NCBI GenBank assembly: GCA_032871835.1
Contig: CM065301.1
Coordinates: forward strand, 33,612,405-33,676,404
DNA: 64,000 bases
Direction of reading: 5' to 3'
From: Dipteronia dyeriana
Lineage: Eukaryota > Streptophyta > Magnoliopsida > Sapindales > Sapindaceae
Part shown: piece by piece, positions 10,661 to 22,160 of the stretch
How the letters are laid out: every line of letters starts with the position of its first letter
Position numbering within the stretch: the first letter of the stretch is position 1
Made by a program: the position numbers and the translations under genes
Notes under the pieces: generated by a model
Told to the model about the DNA's origin: nothing
Databases searched by the model: none
Seen by the model: only the letters and a program-made list of their open reading frames with translations

Positions 10661-11123
10661 TGTTGAGCATAGGGCAGCAACTTCTAGAGTAGGATGGGAA
10701 GGTAGTTTCTAGGTGAAGAGGTCACTTGAGATATTGTACTTGTCTTATCTACTAGTTGATTTTGTTTGTCGGTGGCTTCTAGCCCGTGGATGTTTCCTCT
10801 TCGGAGGTTTACCACGTTATATCTTGTGTCAACTTTTCTCTATCCCTATCTCTTTAATATTTGTATTGTGGATAGAACTCTCTATGTATGTTGACTTCCT
10901 TTATATAATATAGATTGTGTATGTATTACAATTACTTGTTTGTATCACACTTTACTTGTGTTTATATATTGATTAATTGTTTTTAATTAATATATATATT
11001 ATGATACAAGCAATCTAAAGGGACAAACTTTTGTTTGTTTCTAAGGGAGTCGAAAAAGATGTCTAACTTATTCACCCCTTCTTTAGGTTAACCTTGAGCA
11101 TTTAACCGTGATTGTATTTTCAA

Positions 11124-11139
11124 TTGGTAAAGCAAGACA
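11124..11139 (+). other. Degenerate primer-binding site of X1
   Basis: Directly after the LTR, ATTGGTA-AAGCAAGAC matches the usual copia primer site (complement of initiator tRNA-Met, TGGTATCAGAGC) except for a 4-base deletion. It would prime poorly. Confidence 0.65.
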
Positions 11140-11224
11140 CTAGATTGCACTTAGTGTGAGTTCGGGGTGATACTTTCACGGTTTTTCCAAGGCGTTTAAA
11201 GCCATAGGTTTACAAGATGATGTA

Positions 11225-13258
11225 ATGGCAGAAGAAGCCTCAAATACTAGGCCACCATTACTTCGTAGCACTAACTATGGGGATTGGAAGTTGAGGATGA
11301 AAGCCTACATTCGCTCAATTGATGAAAGGGCTTGGATGGTAGTGGAAGAAGGTTATAGTCCTCCTACCAAGGTTCAAGAGGATGGAACCATGATACTCAA
11401 GCCAATGAGTGAATGGACAACGAATGAGTTTGAGGTTGCTAAATGGCACCATCGTGCTATGAATGCCATCTTTGGAGGAGTTGATTGGTATCAATTCTCC
11501 TACATTCAAAATCTTGAATTCACAAAGGAAGCTTGAGATACTCTCCAAGTTACTAATGAAGGAACCTTAGCGGTGAAGAAATCGAGACTTCAATTGTTGG
11601 CATCACAAATTGAAGGTTTAAGTTTGGGTGAAGAAGAAAAGTTTGAAGACTTCCAATTATGGCTTCTTAACATTACTAACCAATATCAAGCACTTGGAGT
11701 ACCTATCTCAAAAGAGCGTTTAAATTGGAAAATCCTTAGGTCTCTTCATAAGAGATTCAAATCAAAGGTGATGGCCATTGAGGAAAGCAAGGATGTGGAT
11801 AGTATGAATATTGATAAGTTGCTTGGGTCTCTCCAAACTTATGAGATGTGCTTGAAGCCAAAGATCAAGAGTAAGGGAATCACTCTCAATGCTATAGAGG
11901 AGGAGAGTGATGATGAAAATGAAGAAATGGCATTCTTGGTTAGAAGGTTCAAGAAGTTTCTAAAGAAGAATGTCAAGCCTAAAGGCAAGTCTTTTAAGGA
12001 AAAATGAGTCAAGAGAACATCATCTCCAAGGATTGTGAAGAATAGTCAAGCCATGAACAAGAAAGAGGTTCAATGCTTTAATTGTTAAGGTTTTGGTCAC
12101 TTTGCTAGTGAGTGCACCAATAAGCCATCTAAGAAAGACAAGAAAGGCAAAGTGTTGGCGGCTATTTGGAGTGATGAAAATTCTAGTGACAATGAGAGCT
12201 CTAGTCGTGAGTCTTCAAGTGATGAAGAGTTGGTGAGCAACTTTGTAGCTCTAACGGCTTCTCATTCTCCACTAGATGTTGATAGCACAATATCTTTGAA
12301 CAAGAACTTTGATGCAAATCATGATGGAAGCTCTAGTTCCATTCCTACTAATCTTGAGTTGTTAAAAAAGATAGAAAAGCTTGAAGAAGCTAGAGACAAT
12401 GCTCAAAGAGAAGTAGTTGAGAATGATGATTTGATCAAGAAGCAACTAGATGAGTTTGTGGTTGTTACTCGTAGACTTTTTGGTGAAAAAGGTGATATTA
12501 TGAAGAAGTTTAGAGTACTTGAAATGATAAACCTTGAGAAGAATAATGTGATATCTTCTTTAAAGAAGAGAGAACAAGAATTGATGGAAGAAATAGACAT
12601 GGCTAAGGAGGCTATCTAGGATTTAGTAAATGATTCGGTTAGTGTGTCTAGTGTTAGGAATCTTGTTAACTCTCATAGTGGTGAAGACGACTTGGTAGTT
12701 GAAGAGGAGCTCTTGGAAGCACCACTTCCTACACATTTTGATGAAGTCGTGATTGATAAGAAACTACACAAGAAGAGAAGATCAAAAGCCAAGAAGAAGT
12801 TGGCAAACAAGGTATCTTTGCAAACTCCTAGTGAAGCTAGTTCAACTCCAAAAGGTACAATCTCATCTTTTATTCTAATTTGTCATTATTGCAACACAAT
12901 AGGTCACGTTAAGCCTAGGTGTTATAAATATATTGAAAAATGCAAATTAGGTAATGAATCTAAGGATAAGGAGATTAAACTTCAACTTGAACATGCTAAG
13001 GCCTTGAAAGTTGAGAAACATGATAATATTGCTAAGCATGAGAAAAAGTTGTGGAGTAGAAAGAATTCTAATCTTGTTCAACTTGACAAAGCTTGTGTTG
13101 AAAATGTTAAGGAAGAGTGTGTTAATGATATTCTTGTTAATCAAGTCATTGAAGGACTTTACTCTAGATTTAACATTGTTATCGAGGATGATATTGGAAA
13201 TGTTTGTGTAGGTACACCCAAGAATAAGTGGTTCAAGGGTGAGTTCTCTTATCACTAA
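11225..13258 (+). pseudogene. gag: X1 gag, SIRE/Maximus type, with in-frame stops
   Basis: The frame runs about 678 codons with four in-frame stops (11534, 12005, 12086, 12617) and no frame shift seen. The first stop has the look of a Trp codon turned into TGA. The N-terminus has the copia gag pattern ('NYGDWKLRMKAYIRSID', 'WMVVEEGYSPP'), then a helical region and a CCHC knuckle at about 12074-12115 whose fifth codon is TAA. Next come an acidic Ser-rich linker, a coiled coil (12360-12620) and a second intact knuckle CHYCNTIGHVKPRC (12881-12922). In autonomous SIRE elements the second knuckle leads into the protease; here the frame ends at 13258 without one. The product would have formed the particle shell. 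Confidence 0.88.
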
Positions 13259-14595
13259 AATAAGAAGCACATGTGGGATAGCTTTGAGGCTATATATCAA
13301 TTATGTTGAGAATTCTTGCTTGCTAGCTTTGAATACTCCATGTATTGATATGAACTTGGTTATCTCACATCATGATTGCTTTGATGGTCAAAATTTGTTG
13401 ATTAACTTTGAAGAAGTTCTTTTGTTATATATGTTGATTGATTTGAGATCTTATGCTTTTTATACTCTTGTTGCGAAACATCGTCAACTTAGTGTCATGA
13501 GGACATTCAAGGCAAGAGTGCTCATAAAAAGAGCGGAAGTATGATATTTGGTGAATATAATGTGCAAAAAGGTATCTCTATACTCTAATGCATATTCTCT
13601 TAGATATTCATCTTTTGACTCAATTTTTGATACACATTGCATAGCATATCATATTAGAGAATTTTGTATAGCATACATATGGTTCTCATTGACATTTGCT
13701 ATTTTAGGATCTAATAGTGATATTGTTCACATTGATCTTAGCTTTGATGATTGTTTGTGTATAGTATATTTAGTGGTATTATTTTTGAAAATATGAGCTT
13801 CATATTCTTTGAAAGCTACTCATTAGAGAAGTAATGATCTTGAATAAGTCTCTACTTATTGCTCTTATATCATGTGCTTATGAACCATAAAATCTTGGTT
13901 TTATAAAAAATTGCACCTTGCTTCTTTTATATGTTTTGCTAGTAGGTTGAGTTTACTAATATGGAAACATTGGATACACCTTGAAGTTTTTTGTGCTTAA
14001 GTACATTTAAAATGACCTATGGTTAGTATCCATTTTGCTTTGGCAATTACATAGAACTCAATGAGCACTTTCATGAAAAGGGCTACACACATTGGTTGTG
14101 AAAGCTACCTAATGTTGGAAAGAGCTACACCATTATGATGAGTGAAAGCCATCATGAAGTGAATTTTGTTTATGTAAAAAAAAATGGAAAAATCAAAGAA
14201 GTGTTGAAAGGAATTCATATAAAAATCTTTGATTCAAAGCCTAAAAAGAAAAGGAGGAAGGCTTAAAAAGAAGTTTAGTTGAAAATCAAATGAGCTCGGG
14301 TTGAAAAACAGAAATGGGATGACGAGCTACATGTACACACACGCTCATATGTTGAAATCTATTCTCTTAAAAGCAAAAATTCCGGATGATAATCGGTTTG
14401 ACCTTTTATGGAAAAAGCTTAAGATGAATAGTTGTTGAAAATTGTTGCATGTTGATTATCAAACTACTTCTTAATATATATTTGAAGCATATCTCTCTCA
14501 CACACACTTTGTTTATTAGTATGGTGATATCTTTGCAATTGTTGAAGAATTATAAGAGAACTTGAAAAATCTTTGGGTATCTCTCTTAGCATATG
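13259..14595 (+). other. X1 internal non-coding region, left part
   Basis: This is where pol would normally begin, but no pol motif is visible in any frame. Small frames (13239-13544, 13548-13796) have no recognisable domain. The region holds the 16-base motif GCTCATAAAAAGAGCG (13520-13535, a GCTC/GAGC stem), also present in W1 at 44393-44408, and the block shared with Y at 14074-14156. Confidence 0.6.
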
Positions 14596-15126
14596 TGACG
14601 CAGTGAAAACGTAACTAGAATTAGGCCGACGTCTAAATTCTTTTGAAAAACTTGAATCCACCAGAAAAAAGTTAAACCCTTAGAAATTTTATTGAATAAT
14701 AAGCTATTTGATCCTTTCGGCTTACAAGGCTATTTAAAGCGAAATACCCTAATCCGAATTCTTGTTGGACAAGAAACAGGATTACATATCAAAAGCTGCC
14801 ATAAATAGCGAAACTGCCAAAAATAGCGAAATCACAAAAGTTACGGAAATAAAATATACTAACGACCATAAACAAGCCAGAATTAACGATAGACGATTCT
14901 GGCTTGTCAAAGTCAACTTATGACAAAAAATGGAAATTTCCCAAAAAGGAAAGAATTACGATTTCGGGGCCTAAATGATAGAATTGGGCCGAAAATGGAC
15001 GCGCCACAACACCAAAGGTGTTGATTTTTGAAGATCTCGCCGATTCCCTTCAATTAAGATCATTTAATCTTAGATTTAGGATGGTCCCACCAAGCCATAT
15101 AGGACTCAGCCACTTGTTCTACATCA
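14596..15126 (-). mobile_element. Solo LTR inside X1 (531 bp)
   Basis: The plus strand reads TGACGCAG...CTACATCA, flanked on both sides by ATATG (14591-14595 and 15127-15131), an exact 5-bp target duplication. On the minus strand a 'TTTAAATAG' TATA-like element is followed downstream by AATAAAA, so transcription would run on the minus strand. There are no internal sequences: this is the product of recombination between the two LTRs of a fourth-level insertion. It is unrelated to the other LTR families in the window. Confidence 0.85.
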
Positions 15127-15131
15127 ATATG

Positions 15132-15480
15132 AAGCTTATTTTGTTGATATTTCTTCAAATTGCTTGAATGTGTGATTGTGTGAACATCTTTGTGAACCTT
15201 ATGCTATCATGAATTTTAGTTATAGCATTTATCAAGGGGGAGCATTGTATGCTAGACATTGTTCTCTTTTATGATATGTTCACATGCTTCATTTTGTTAC
15301 ATGTTGGCATATTTTGACTTAATGATACTTGTAAGATATTACTCACTATTTTTTTGTCTTGCATAATGATCCATTCTTAAGTCATACGTCATTGTGTTTA
15401 TATATTTGTTACTAATTTGTTTGTTTTGTCTTTCACTCATTTTAATTGTTTTTATATAGCATCTTATTTCACAAGAACAA
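15132..15480 (+). other. X1 leader of the second ORF
   Basis: Non-coding, T-rich. It contains a polypurine-like run AAGGGGGAGC (15234-15243), resembling the tract next to the 3' LTR. The last 120 bases are also preserved in X2 (25900-26010). Confidence 0.5.
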
Positions 15481-16344
15481 ATGGGAAGAACTAAGGTTAC
15501 CAGAAGTGGAAATCAATCGAATCCCATTGTGAAAGCCAAGTCGACCTCAAAGGGATCCAAAGCTTCAAGGTCAAAAGATTTAGGGATCTTTGCAACTAAA
15601 AAGATATTTCAAGAGAGAGGCATTGACTTAGGTAAATGTAAAGATTCTTATGTTCTTAAATGCATTAAGGATAGAAATTGGGAATCTTGGGTGAGCATGC
15701 TAGTAATAGTGAATGACACTATTGTTAGAGAATTTTATCATGAATATAGAGAGAGTGCCACCTTATTGGATGCTTTGATGGAGATTAGGGGAGTGGTGTT
15801 TAGATTTAACCCGGTAAACATTAACAAGTTTCTTGGGCTATCTAGTGATATTGATTCAAACTTTCAAGATGTTGATATCATTGACAATCTTAATATAATA
15901 GGTAGAACTATATGTGACAATGCTTCTTTTGAGTGAAAAGGTAAAGCATATATTATTGAACATGAGTTAACTAAGGCAAGTGCATTTTGGCATCTTTTTA
16001 TTTGCACAAATAGTATTAGATCTTCGAATTCAACCGAGTTGAATAAAGACAATATCAAAATAGTATATGCCTTGGTGACTAATCAACCTATAAACCTTGG
16101 GGATGTGCTTATGTTTTACTTAGACAATGCGGCTTTCTCAACTAGAGGAGATAAGAATTTTGCATTAACGGGGTTTATAACTTCTTTGTGTTTAGCTCGT
16201 GGTGTTCAAAGTAGTGGAGATGATATGTTGGTACGACCCTTGAAAAAGTATAGTGATAAACGTGTGTCATACATGTCATATAAGGATAAGGGTAAGACAT
16301 GTGATACTTTTGGACTATTTAGTAGTTCACAAGTTGATTGTTAA
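15481..16344 (+). pseudogene. X1 second ORF: putative plant transposon protein (PF20167-like), one in-frame stop
   Basis: There are 288 codons including the final stop, with a single internal TGA at 15934-15936 that looks like a changed Trp codon. After a basic Ser/Lys-rich N-terminus (residues 1-40) come the segments I recognise from the plant-only 'putative plant transposon protein' domain (Pfam Transposase_32), in order: 'FQERGIDL', 'IKDRNWESW', 'IVREFYHEY', an 'RGVVF' strand, 'INKFLGLSSD', 'ASAFWHLFI', 'KIVYALVTNQPINLGDVL', 'LCLARGV'. The biochemical function of this domain is unknown to me, and no DDE or integrase motif is present. X2 carries the same start. The assignment is from memory of the family, not a search. 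Confidence 0.75.
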
Positions 16345-17012
16345 GAGACTAGCATAAACATTCTTCCAGATTAGGCTTTACATTTGAAAAAAGAAGGTTA
16401 ATGATCTTAGTGCTATAGTTGAAAAACAAGATGCTAGAATAAAAGAGTTGGAGAAGTGTATTGCATCAAGTTCAAGACCACCTCTCAAGCATTATGTTAG
16501 GTCAATTACACACACATCTTTCTTTGGTGGATCTAGTAGCTAGTATTTGAGTCTCATGGTGTGTTTCTTACCTTTTGGCATCATTCCATGTCAAAAAGGG
16601 GGAGAAAGAGTTGTTAAGAGTTGCTAGTTACTTAGTTTCCTTTTTATGTTGTTTTTTGTGAACTTTTGAAATTTTAATGGCATGTAATAATTAGTCTTAA
16701 GATTTGGTTAAGAATTCTTGTATTTGGCATGTATTGAGGGGGAGATACATGTATTTGTGGATTTAATTGTATATTCTTATCCATATTATATGTTTCCATT
16801 TGTTGTCTTTCTCTTGTATATGCATTGAGCTTTGAGATGATTTGTAGGTTGCTTCAAGAGAAGATCAAGATGAAGTTCAAGAGTTGGCGAAGATTAGTTA
16901 TAGGAATCTTACTCATTGTAATGTGAGGGAGTGATTTTGTGACCTATCTTCATTTTTATATTTGTAGTAAATGTATAAGTGTTTTGACAAGGAATTTGCC
17001 AAAGGGAGAGAT
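16345..17012 (+). other. X1 coiled-coil remnant and three polypurine tracts before the 3' LTR
   Basis: Around 16385-16480 another frame gives a Lys/Glu-rich heptad stretch ('VNDLSAIVEKQDARIKELEK'), probably the C-terminus of the preceding protein after a break. Purine tracts AAAAAGGGGGAGA (16593-16606), GAGGGGGAGAT (16736-16746) and AAAGGGAGAGAT (17001-17012, abutting the LTR) follow. X2 has all three at nearly the same distances from its LTR. Confidence 0.65.
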
Positions 17013-19559
17013 TGTTAGGTTTTAGTTTGTGTTGGCATTAATTCCATATCAAAATGATGTTTTAGTTGTTTAGATTCATGATGATTCAAGCTTCAAGGAA
17101 GAAGAAACAACAAGTCAAAGCAAGTTCTGAGTCTTCAAGAGAAAGGATGCAATATGGTTCTACAAAGGTATTCTAAGACCTAATCTTTCTCTTACAAGGC
17201 TTAGGCACACACACACAATTCTTTCTTATGTGTCCCTACATCATTGTGCACCATTATAGGCACACATATACAATTCATTCATATGTGTCCCTGCATCGTT
17301 GTGCACCATGTAAAACATATTCACACACTTGAAGATGAATGCTAATGCATTGGTATATGCATGATTGGAAACTATCTCTATGTAGTTTGCATTCTAGTGT
17401 GAATTGTGTTTGTGTGTGTATATGTTTGTATAACATTGATATTGAACTTGATTTTATTCTTAAATCATTCTTGATTGAGTTCCGGTCATTTCGGTTACTC
17501 ATACTATTGATTTCAAGTTCTAAGTCAAAAGATACTACACTTTCAACTCATGTTGCATACATTGTCTTCGTATTCGTATATCAAGTCAAATTATTATTTT
17601 CTAGGTTGATTATTTTATATTTCCATATCTTTGTGAGATTTATGGTTTTTAATCTACAAACGGATTCAAATTCCAAGTTTGGAGGCCAGAGAACGGTCGA
17701 AGAACGCGAAGGAAGGTCGAAGGAGAAAGAAGCAAGCAATGTCTTCTTTCCCAAGATGGCGCGTTGCCATCTCGGGGCAGAAGGCTTGCTGCCCCAAGAT
17801 GTCCACGTGCCATCTCGGGCAGCAAGCTTGCTTGGCTTCTTCTTGCCTCCTTTTGGTCATTTCACATGTCCAAGTTTCCCACTCCTTTATAAACTCTTTC
17901 CCTCTCACATTTCATTCTAAGAAGAAATTTAAAACAAGTGTGCAGAAATTTTCTCTCTAAATTTTCTCATTTTCCAAACACCATAACTTCTTCATTTGAA
18001 CTCCGATTTTAGTGATTCGAAGTTGAGAGTGTTCATCTATTCATCCTCCATCTTTTCTTTGAAGGTTTGAGTAAGCTTTTCAGCTTTATTTTGTGTATAA
18101 TCATACAAACATGGGACTGCACCTAAATCAACTAAGGTATTGATTTTCTCTCAAAGTTTTCTTTTAAAACTTGGTCAATTGCCTTGGGTTTTCTTCTTCT
18201 ACATATATTTGTATATTGTGAGTGTTTTGCTTTGTGTTTTGAACACTTTCAAAGCTAGATTGAGTTTCAATTGAAATCATACATGTTGAGTTAGGTTTTG
18301 ATTTTGTCTATGTTATCACATGTTTGGGATTGTATTATGCTAGCTTTGATTCTAGGACTATTTGATGATCTTTGATTGATTGATTTTGTGAAAAATAGTT
18401 CCTCACATGTATTAGGCTCTCTTGACCAAAATTCTCACATAATACATGTGCTTATGTTTTTTTGAGCTATTAATGTGATATGTTGAATCTATGATTAGTA
18501 ATATGCTCTAGAACTTTAGCTTAAATCTAATTGACATTGTCATATGATTTTAGCATGTTTTTGGTTTGTGTCATTTAAACTTGATCTTGTGATTTGTTGA
18601 ACATATCTTGTGATCCAATTTAGATGTATGCATGTATCTAGGCTGTGATTGTTATTGAACATATCTTACATGATCTAGATTGTTTATACATGCATGATTA
18701 ACTAGACTATATGTGATTTGTGCATTCATGCTCATGTTTAGTATTTTCCATAGAATGTGTTGATCATAGCATTCTATGTTGCATGCTTGTTTGTGTTTTG
18801 CATTCATGATCACCTAGATGCCTTGTGAGAAAGAAGTCTTGACAATAGGCGTGAGACCTATGGTGTTGAGCAAGAGGTGTGAAGACTTGGATTGTCAAGC
18901 AAGGAAGTCTTGGCAAGGGTCGGAAGGATCCGGATAGTCGAGCAAGAAGTCTTGCCTAGAGTTAGGATAACTCGGATAGGTGAGCAGTCTTGACTAGAGA
19001 TGTGAAGACTTAGTTAAGCAAGAAGTTTTGCCTTGGGTCGTGAGGATCCGGATAAGGTGAGCAAGGAAGTCTTGACAAGAGGTGTGATGCCTCAGATTGT
19101 TGAGCATAGGGCGGCAACTTCTAGAGTTGGATAGGAGGGTAGTTTTTAGGTGAAGAGGTCACTTGGGAGATTGTACTTGTCTTATCTACTAGTGGATTTT
19201 GTTTGCCGGTGGCTACTAGCCCGTTGATGTTTCCTCTTCGGAGGTTTATCACTTTATATCTTGTGTCAACTTTTCTCTATCCCTATCTCTTTAATATTTG
19301 TATTGTTGATAGAACTCTCTATGTATGTTGACTTCCTTTATATAATATAGATTGTGTATGTATTACAATTACTTGTTTGTATCACACTTCACTTGTGTTT
19401 ATATATTGATTAATTGTTTTTAATTAATAAATTATATTGTGATACAAGCAATCTAGAGGGACAAACTTTTGTTTGTTTCTAAGGGAGTCGAAAAAGGTGT
19501 TTAACCTATTCACCCCCCTCTAGGTTAGCCTTGAGCATTTAACCGTGATTGTATTTTCA
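17013..19559 (+). repeat. X1 3' LTR
   Basis: It starts TGTTAGG and ends GTATTTTCA, collinear with 8551-11123. It contains the double hairpin (17751-17820), TATAAA at 17888-17893 and the AAGTCTTG array (about 18832-19090). Scattered substitutions and short indels separate the two LTRs, so the insertion is not recent. Confidence 0.92.
17751..17820. repeat. Tandem hairpins in X1 3' LTR
   Basis: CCAAGATGGC faces GCCATCTCGG (one mismatch), followed by CCCCAAGATG facing CATCTCGGG. Same position and design as 9298-9366, upstream of the TATA box. Confidence 0.8.
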
Positions 19560-19564
19560 AAAAT

Positions 19565-20471
19565 GTAGGCTTGTCCAAGGATGGTGTGGTCTCATCATTT
19601 ACAAAACCAAGCTCTCACTTGTCATTTGGATTTAAGTTGATGCCTATCATTTTTGGACCGAAATTCATCTTAGCAAGTGTACTTCTTGCTTCTTTGAGTT
19701 CTATCTTCAACATGCCTTCACTTTCTTTTAGACATCTCACTTCTTCATCCAAGTAAGTCACTTTGGCCTCTAGTTGAAGGTTATCTTTTTTCAACTCAAG
19801 GATATCATTCTCCTTCATTTCAAACATTTTTGAAGAGAGTCAATCAACTCTTGATAATCCATCACATTATCACAAGAGTTGCTCAAGGTGGCGATCATAG
19901 CTTCTCCTCTCTTATTGTTCTTTAAGTTACCACACACAGAGGCAATGTGGTCAAGTCCACCATATTCGAAGCATTGGACTCCTTTCCATGCAGTCACAAC
20001 TTTTTCTCTCCTATTGTTTTTCAAGTTAATGCACATGAGAGCTATGTGACTAAATCCTTCACATTCAAAGCATTGAATGACATTCCATGAAGACTTGTCT
20101 TGACTAGCTTCACCGATCTTGATAGGTGCCTTCTTTTTTACCTCAATTTTTTTCTAGTTCATTCTCTTCTCCTCATTCACATTGAAGGTCATACTCTTCT
20201 CCTCCTTCACATTGGAGGTCATACTCTTCTTGTGAGATTTAATGAATCTCTTCAATCTCATAACTCTAAGAGGCATCTCCTTATCGGAGTCTTATTACTC
20301 CCAATCAACTTTGGGGGTCAAATCTCCCTCTAACATCCCAATGTCACTCATGGTATTTAATGAATGAGATGCATGCAAATGAATGCAACAATCAAATGCA
20401 AATAGATGGAAGACACACAAACAAGAGCTTGGATCACCTAAGTATGTGTAAAAACTCGTTCTAATAACAAT
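19565..20471 (-). pseudogene. gag: Y gag: tandem zinc knuckles and coiled coil, decayed; degenerate primer site
   Basis: The minus-strand reading starts soon after the LTR. At 20455-20471 a degenerate tRNA-Met primer site (ATTGTTATTAGAACGAG) abuts the LTR. A frame near 20350 has two adjacent stops, a basic segment, then an intact CCHC knuckle CFECEGFSHIALMC (about 20040-20085) and a second copy CFEYGGLDHIASVC (about 19940-19980) with one Cys replaced. A Lys/Glu/Leu-rich coiled coil (19827-19615) follows. The N-terminal gag domain is absent, since only about 120 bp separate the LTR from this region. The frame continues past X1 at 8550. Confidence 0.75.
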
Positions 20472-22160
20472 TGAAAATAACCCTTAAAACGTATGTCTAA
20501 TAACCTAGAGAGCAGAGGGGGTGAATAGGTTTTAATCAAGTTGATTACCAATTTTTCTTGATTAGTCAATATTCAATATTCACCAAATAAAAAAACATAA
20601 AACATCAAGTGTAAAAATACGGAAATAAAAAAAACACAAAATGCATACGTGGAAAACCCTCCAAACGGGTAAAAAACCACGGGCTATTAAGTGCGCCACA
20701 CTCGATCGTAGAAATCTACTATATGAGCAAAGGTTACACCCTCAAGTGATTCTCATACTCTCACTCCCGATAACCTCAGGCACTAGCCACCACCACTTAC
20801 CGCTCTTGGTTCAATCCTTAGTGATATCCCTTGATACACTCCTCTTGGCATGAACACCTCTTACTCTACCCCCTTGGGCCTTTTATAGTGGCACCCGACC
20901 AATTGCTTGCCAACCCACATTTGGTTGTAAGACTTGAATTGCTTGTGCACTACACACCGGTAGTTATAAGACTTAATTCTCACGAAGAGATCAACAACCT
21001 ATGTGAATATGTAAAAATACTCTACAGGCAAATAATGCTAGGAAAAACACTAAATGCTTATCTACGAATTTAAGAATGTTACTAAGTACAATTACTAGAT
21101 ATCAATGTCTAAATGAATGCTCATAAGGATTTAACTCGATGTGAATATGCAAAACTACAATCTAGTTATAAAACAAAGCCATTTCAACATATGTTATCAT
21201 TAAGTATAACATGGCCAATAAATGAAATCATCAAAATGCAATCATCAAAATGCAATCAATATAACCTAATTAGCTAGAGGCAAATATGACCTATATGCTA
21301 GCTATCACAATACAACCCCAAAAGTGTCATAAATTCAATGGATATGCAATTAATATGAAGATTTACTATTCTAAGCAATAAATGACATGTCTTGGTAAGC
21401 TAGAACAATAAATGATCATTAATGGAGGTTCTACTTACCAATCAATGAAGTTCCATGCTTTAAAAGATGCAAGCAATGCAAGATGAAGATGGGTTTGAGG
21501 TTTGGAGAGTTAGTGAAACTCAAATGAAGCTTTCTCTCACTAGACTCTCTCTATCTCTTTCTATTTTTTTTTATTCAGAGGAGTAAGTGAAGAAGAAGAG
21601 ATAAATAGGTATAAATTGTGGGTGGTCACGAGCTGATGGGAAAAAATGATATTACCTTAAAAATTTCGTAGTGCACGGGTCCATACCAGCGTATGGTCGC
21701 GCAAGTGTGCCAAAGACCTGATGCCGAGACTCGAAAAGTCACCCACCAAGCCAGTGAATAAGTACTGCATGGGTACCCTACCCGCTCACTGACCCGCATA
21801 GTAGAGACTACATAGGTCTCTCTTCGTACTACAATAAGTATACCATTGTGTACGCGTGGACGTATCTGATCAAGAAGCTGAGTACGAATTAAATACACTT
21901 AAAACTAAGAATGCAATATCAAATACATGTAAGTGTGTGTGTGTTCAATAAAAAATGCATGTCAATGTAGATGTATATAAATAAAATGTAAGTGTGTAAC
22001 TAAATCACTTCATTAGCAGTCAGGCACAAGTGAAATACCTCTTGAAGCTCACCAGGATCTTGGACGCTTGCCATTGAAAACCTAAGCTACCCGTTACATA
22101 TTGAATCCCAAATGTGATTTTGTCATGAAATAAGCCAATCAAAAAATTAAGGTTCTTACA
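20472..22160 (-). repeat. Y 5' LTR (Y2)
   Basis: The plus strand runs TGAAAATAACCC...GGTTCTTACA, collinear with 5068-6800. It is about 45 bp shorter, with a shorter G-run, and its palindromes are partly lost (21660-21790). It lies upstream of the gag remnant on the minus strand, so it is the 5' LTR. Confidence 0.9.

Larger units (their letters stand above)
8551..11123 (+). repeat. X1 5' LTR
   Basis: It starts TATTAGG (original TG changed to TA) and ends GTATTTTCA. It matches 17013-19559 along its length, including the double hairpin, the TATA box and the array of short repeats. The last part includes 'ttattcaccccttctttagg', typical of SIRE-type LTR ends. Confidence 0.92.
8551..19559 (+). mobile_element. 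X1: complete non-autonomous SIRE-like LTR retrotransposon with an extra ORF
   Basis: The element is about 11 kb, with LTRs of about 2.57 and 2.55 kb. The 5-bp target duplication AAAAT is at 8546-8550 and 19560-19564. The order is LTR, degenerate tRNA-Met primer site, gag (11225-13258), a non-coding region holding a solo LTR, an ORF of the putative plant transposon protein type (15481-16344), repeated polypurine tracts, LTR. No protease, integrase, reverse transcriptase or RNase H can be found in 5.9 kb of internal sequence, so mobility would require enzymes from another element. Confidence 0.9.
5068..22160 (-). mobile_element. Y: SIRE-like LTR element without pol, inserted in Z and itself split by X1
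   Basis: It has two LTRs (5068-6800 and 20472-22160) in the same minus orientation. Its own internal sequence totals about 2.6 kb once X1 (8551-19559) is removed. Flanks are TTATG (5063-5067) and TTATC (22161-22165), a 5-bp target duplication with one change. Removing Y restores the Asp-Asn-Gly-Ser-Ser protease motif of Z. The internal part has gag remnants with zinc knuckles and shows no protease, integrase or reverse transcriptase, so Y looks non-autonomous or heavily deleted. Confidence 0.88.

Noticed and set aside
10380..10690. Possible CRISPR-like array
   Set aside because: Units are imperfect and unevenly spaced, spacers are not unique, and the array lies inside a plant LTR and recurs in its partner LTR.
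12947..13300. 117-codon frame on the minus strand
   Set aside because: It is antisense to the X1 gag end, which has the intact CCHC knuckle in the plus reading.
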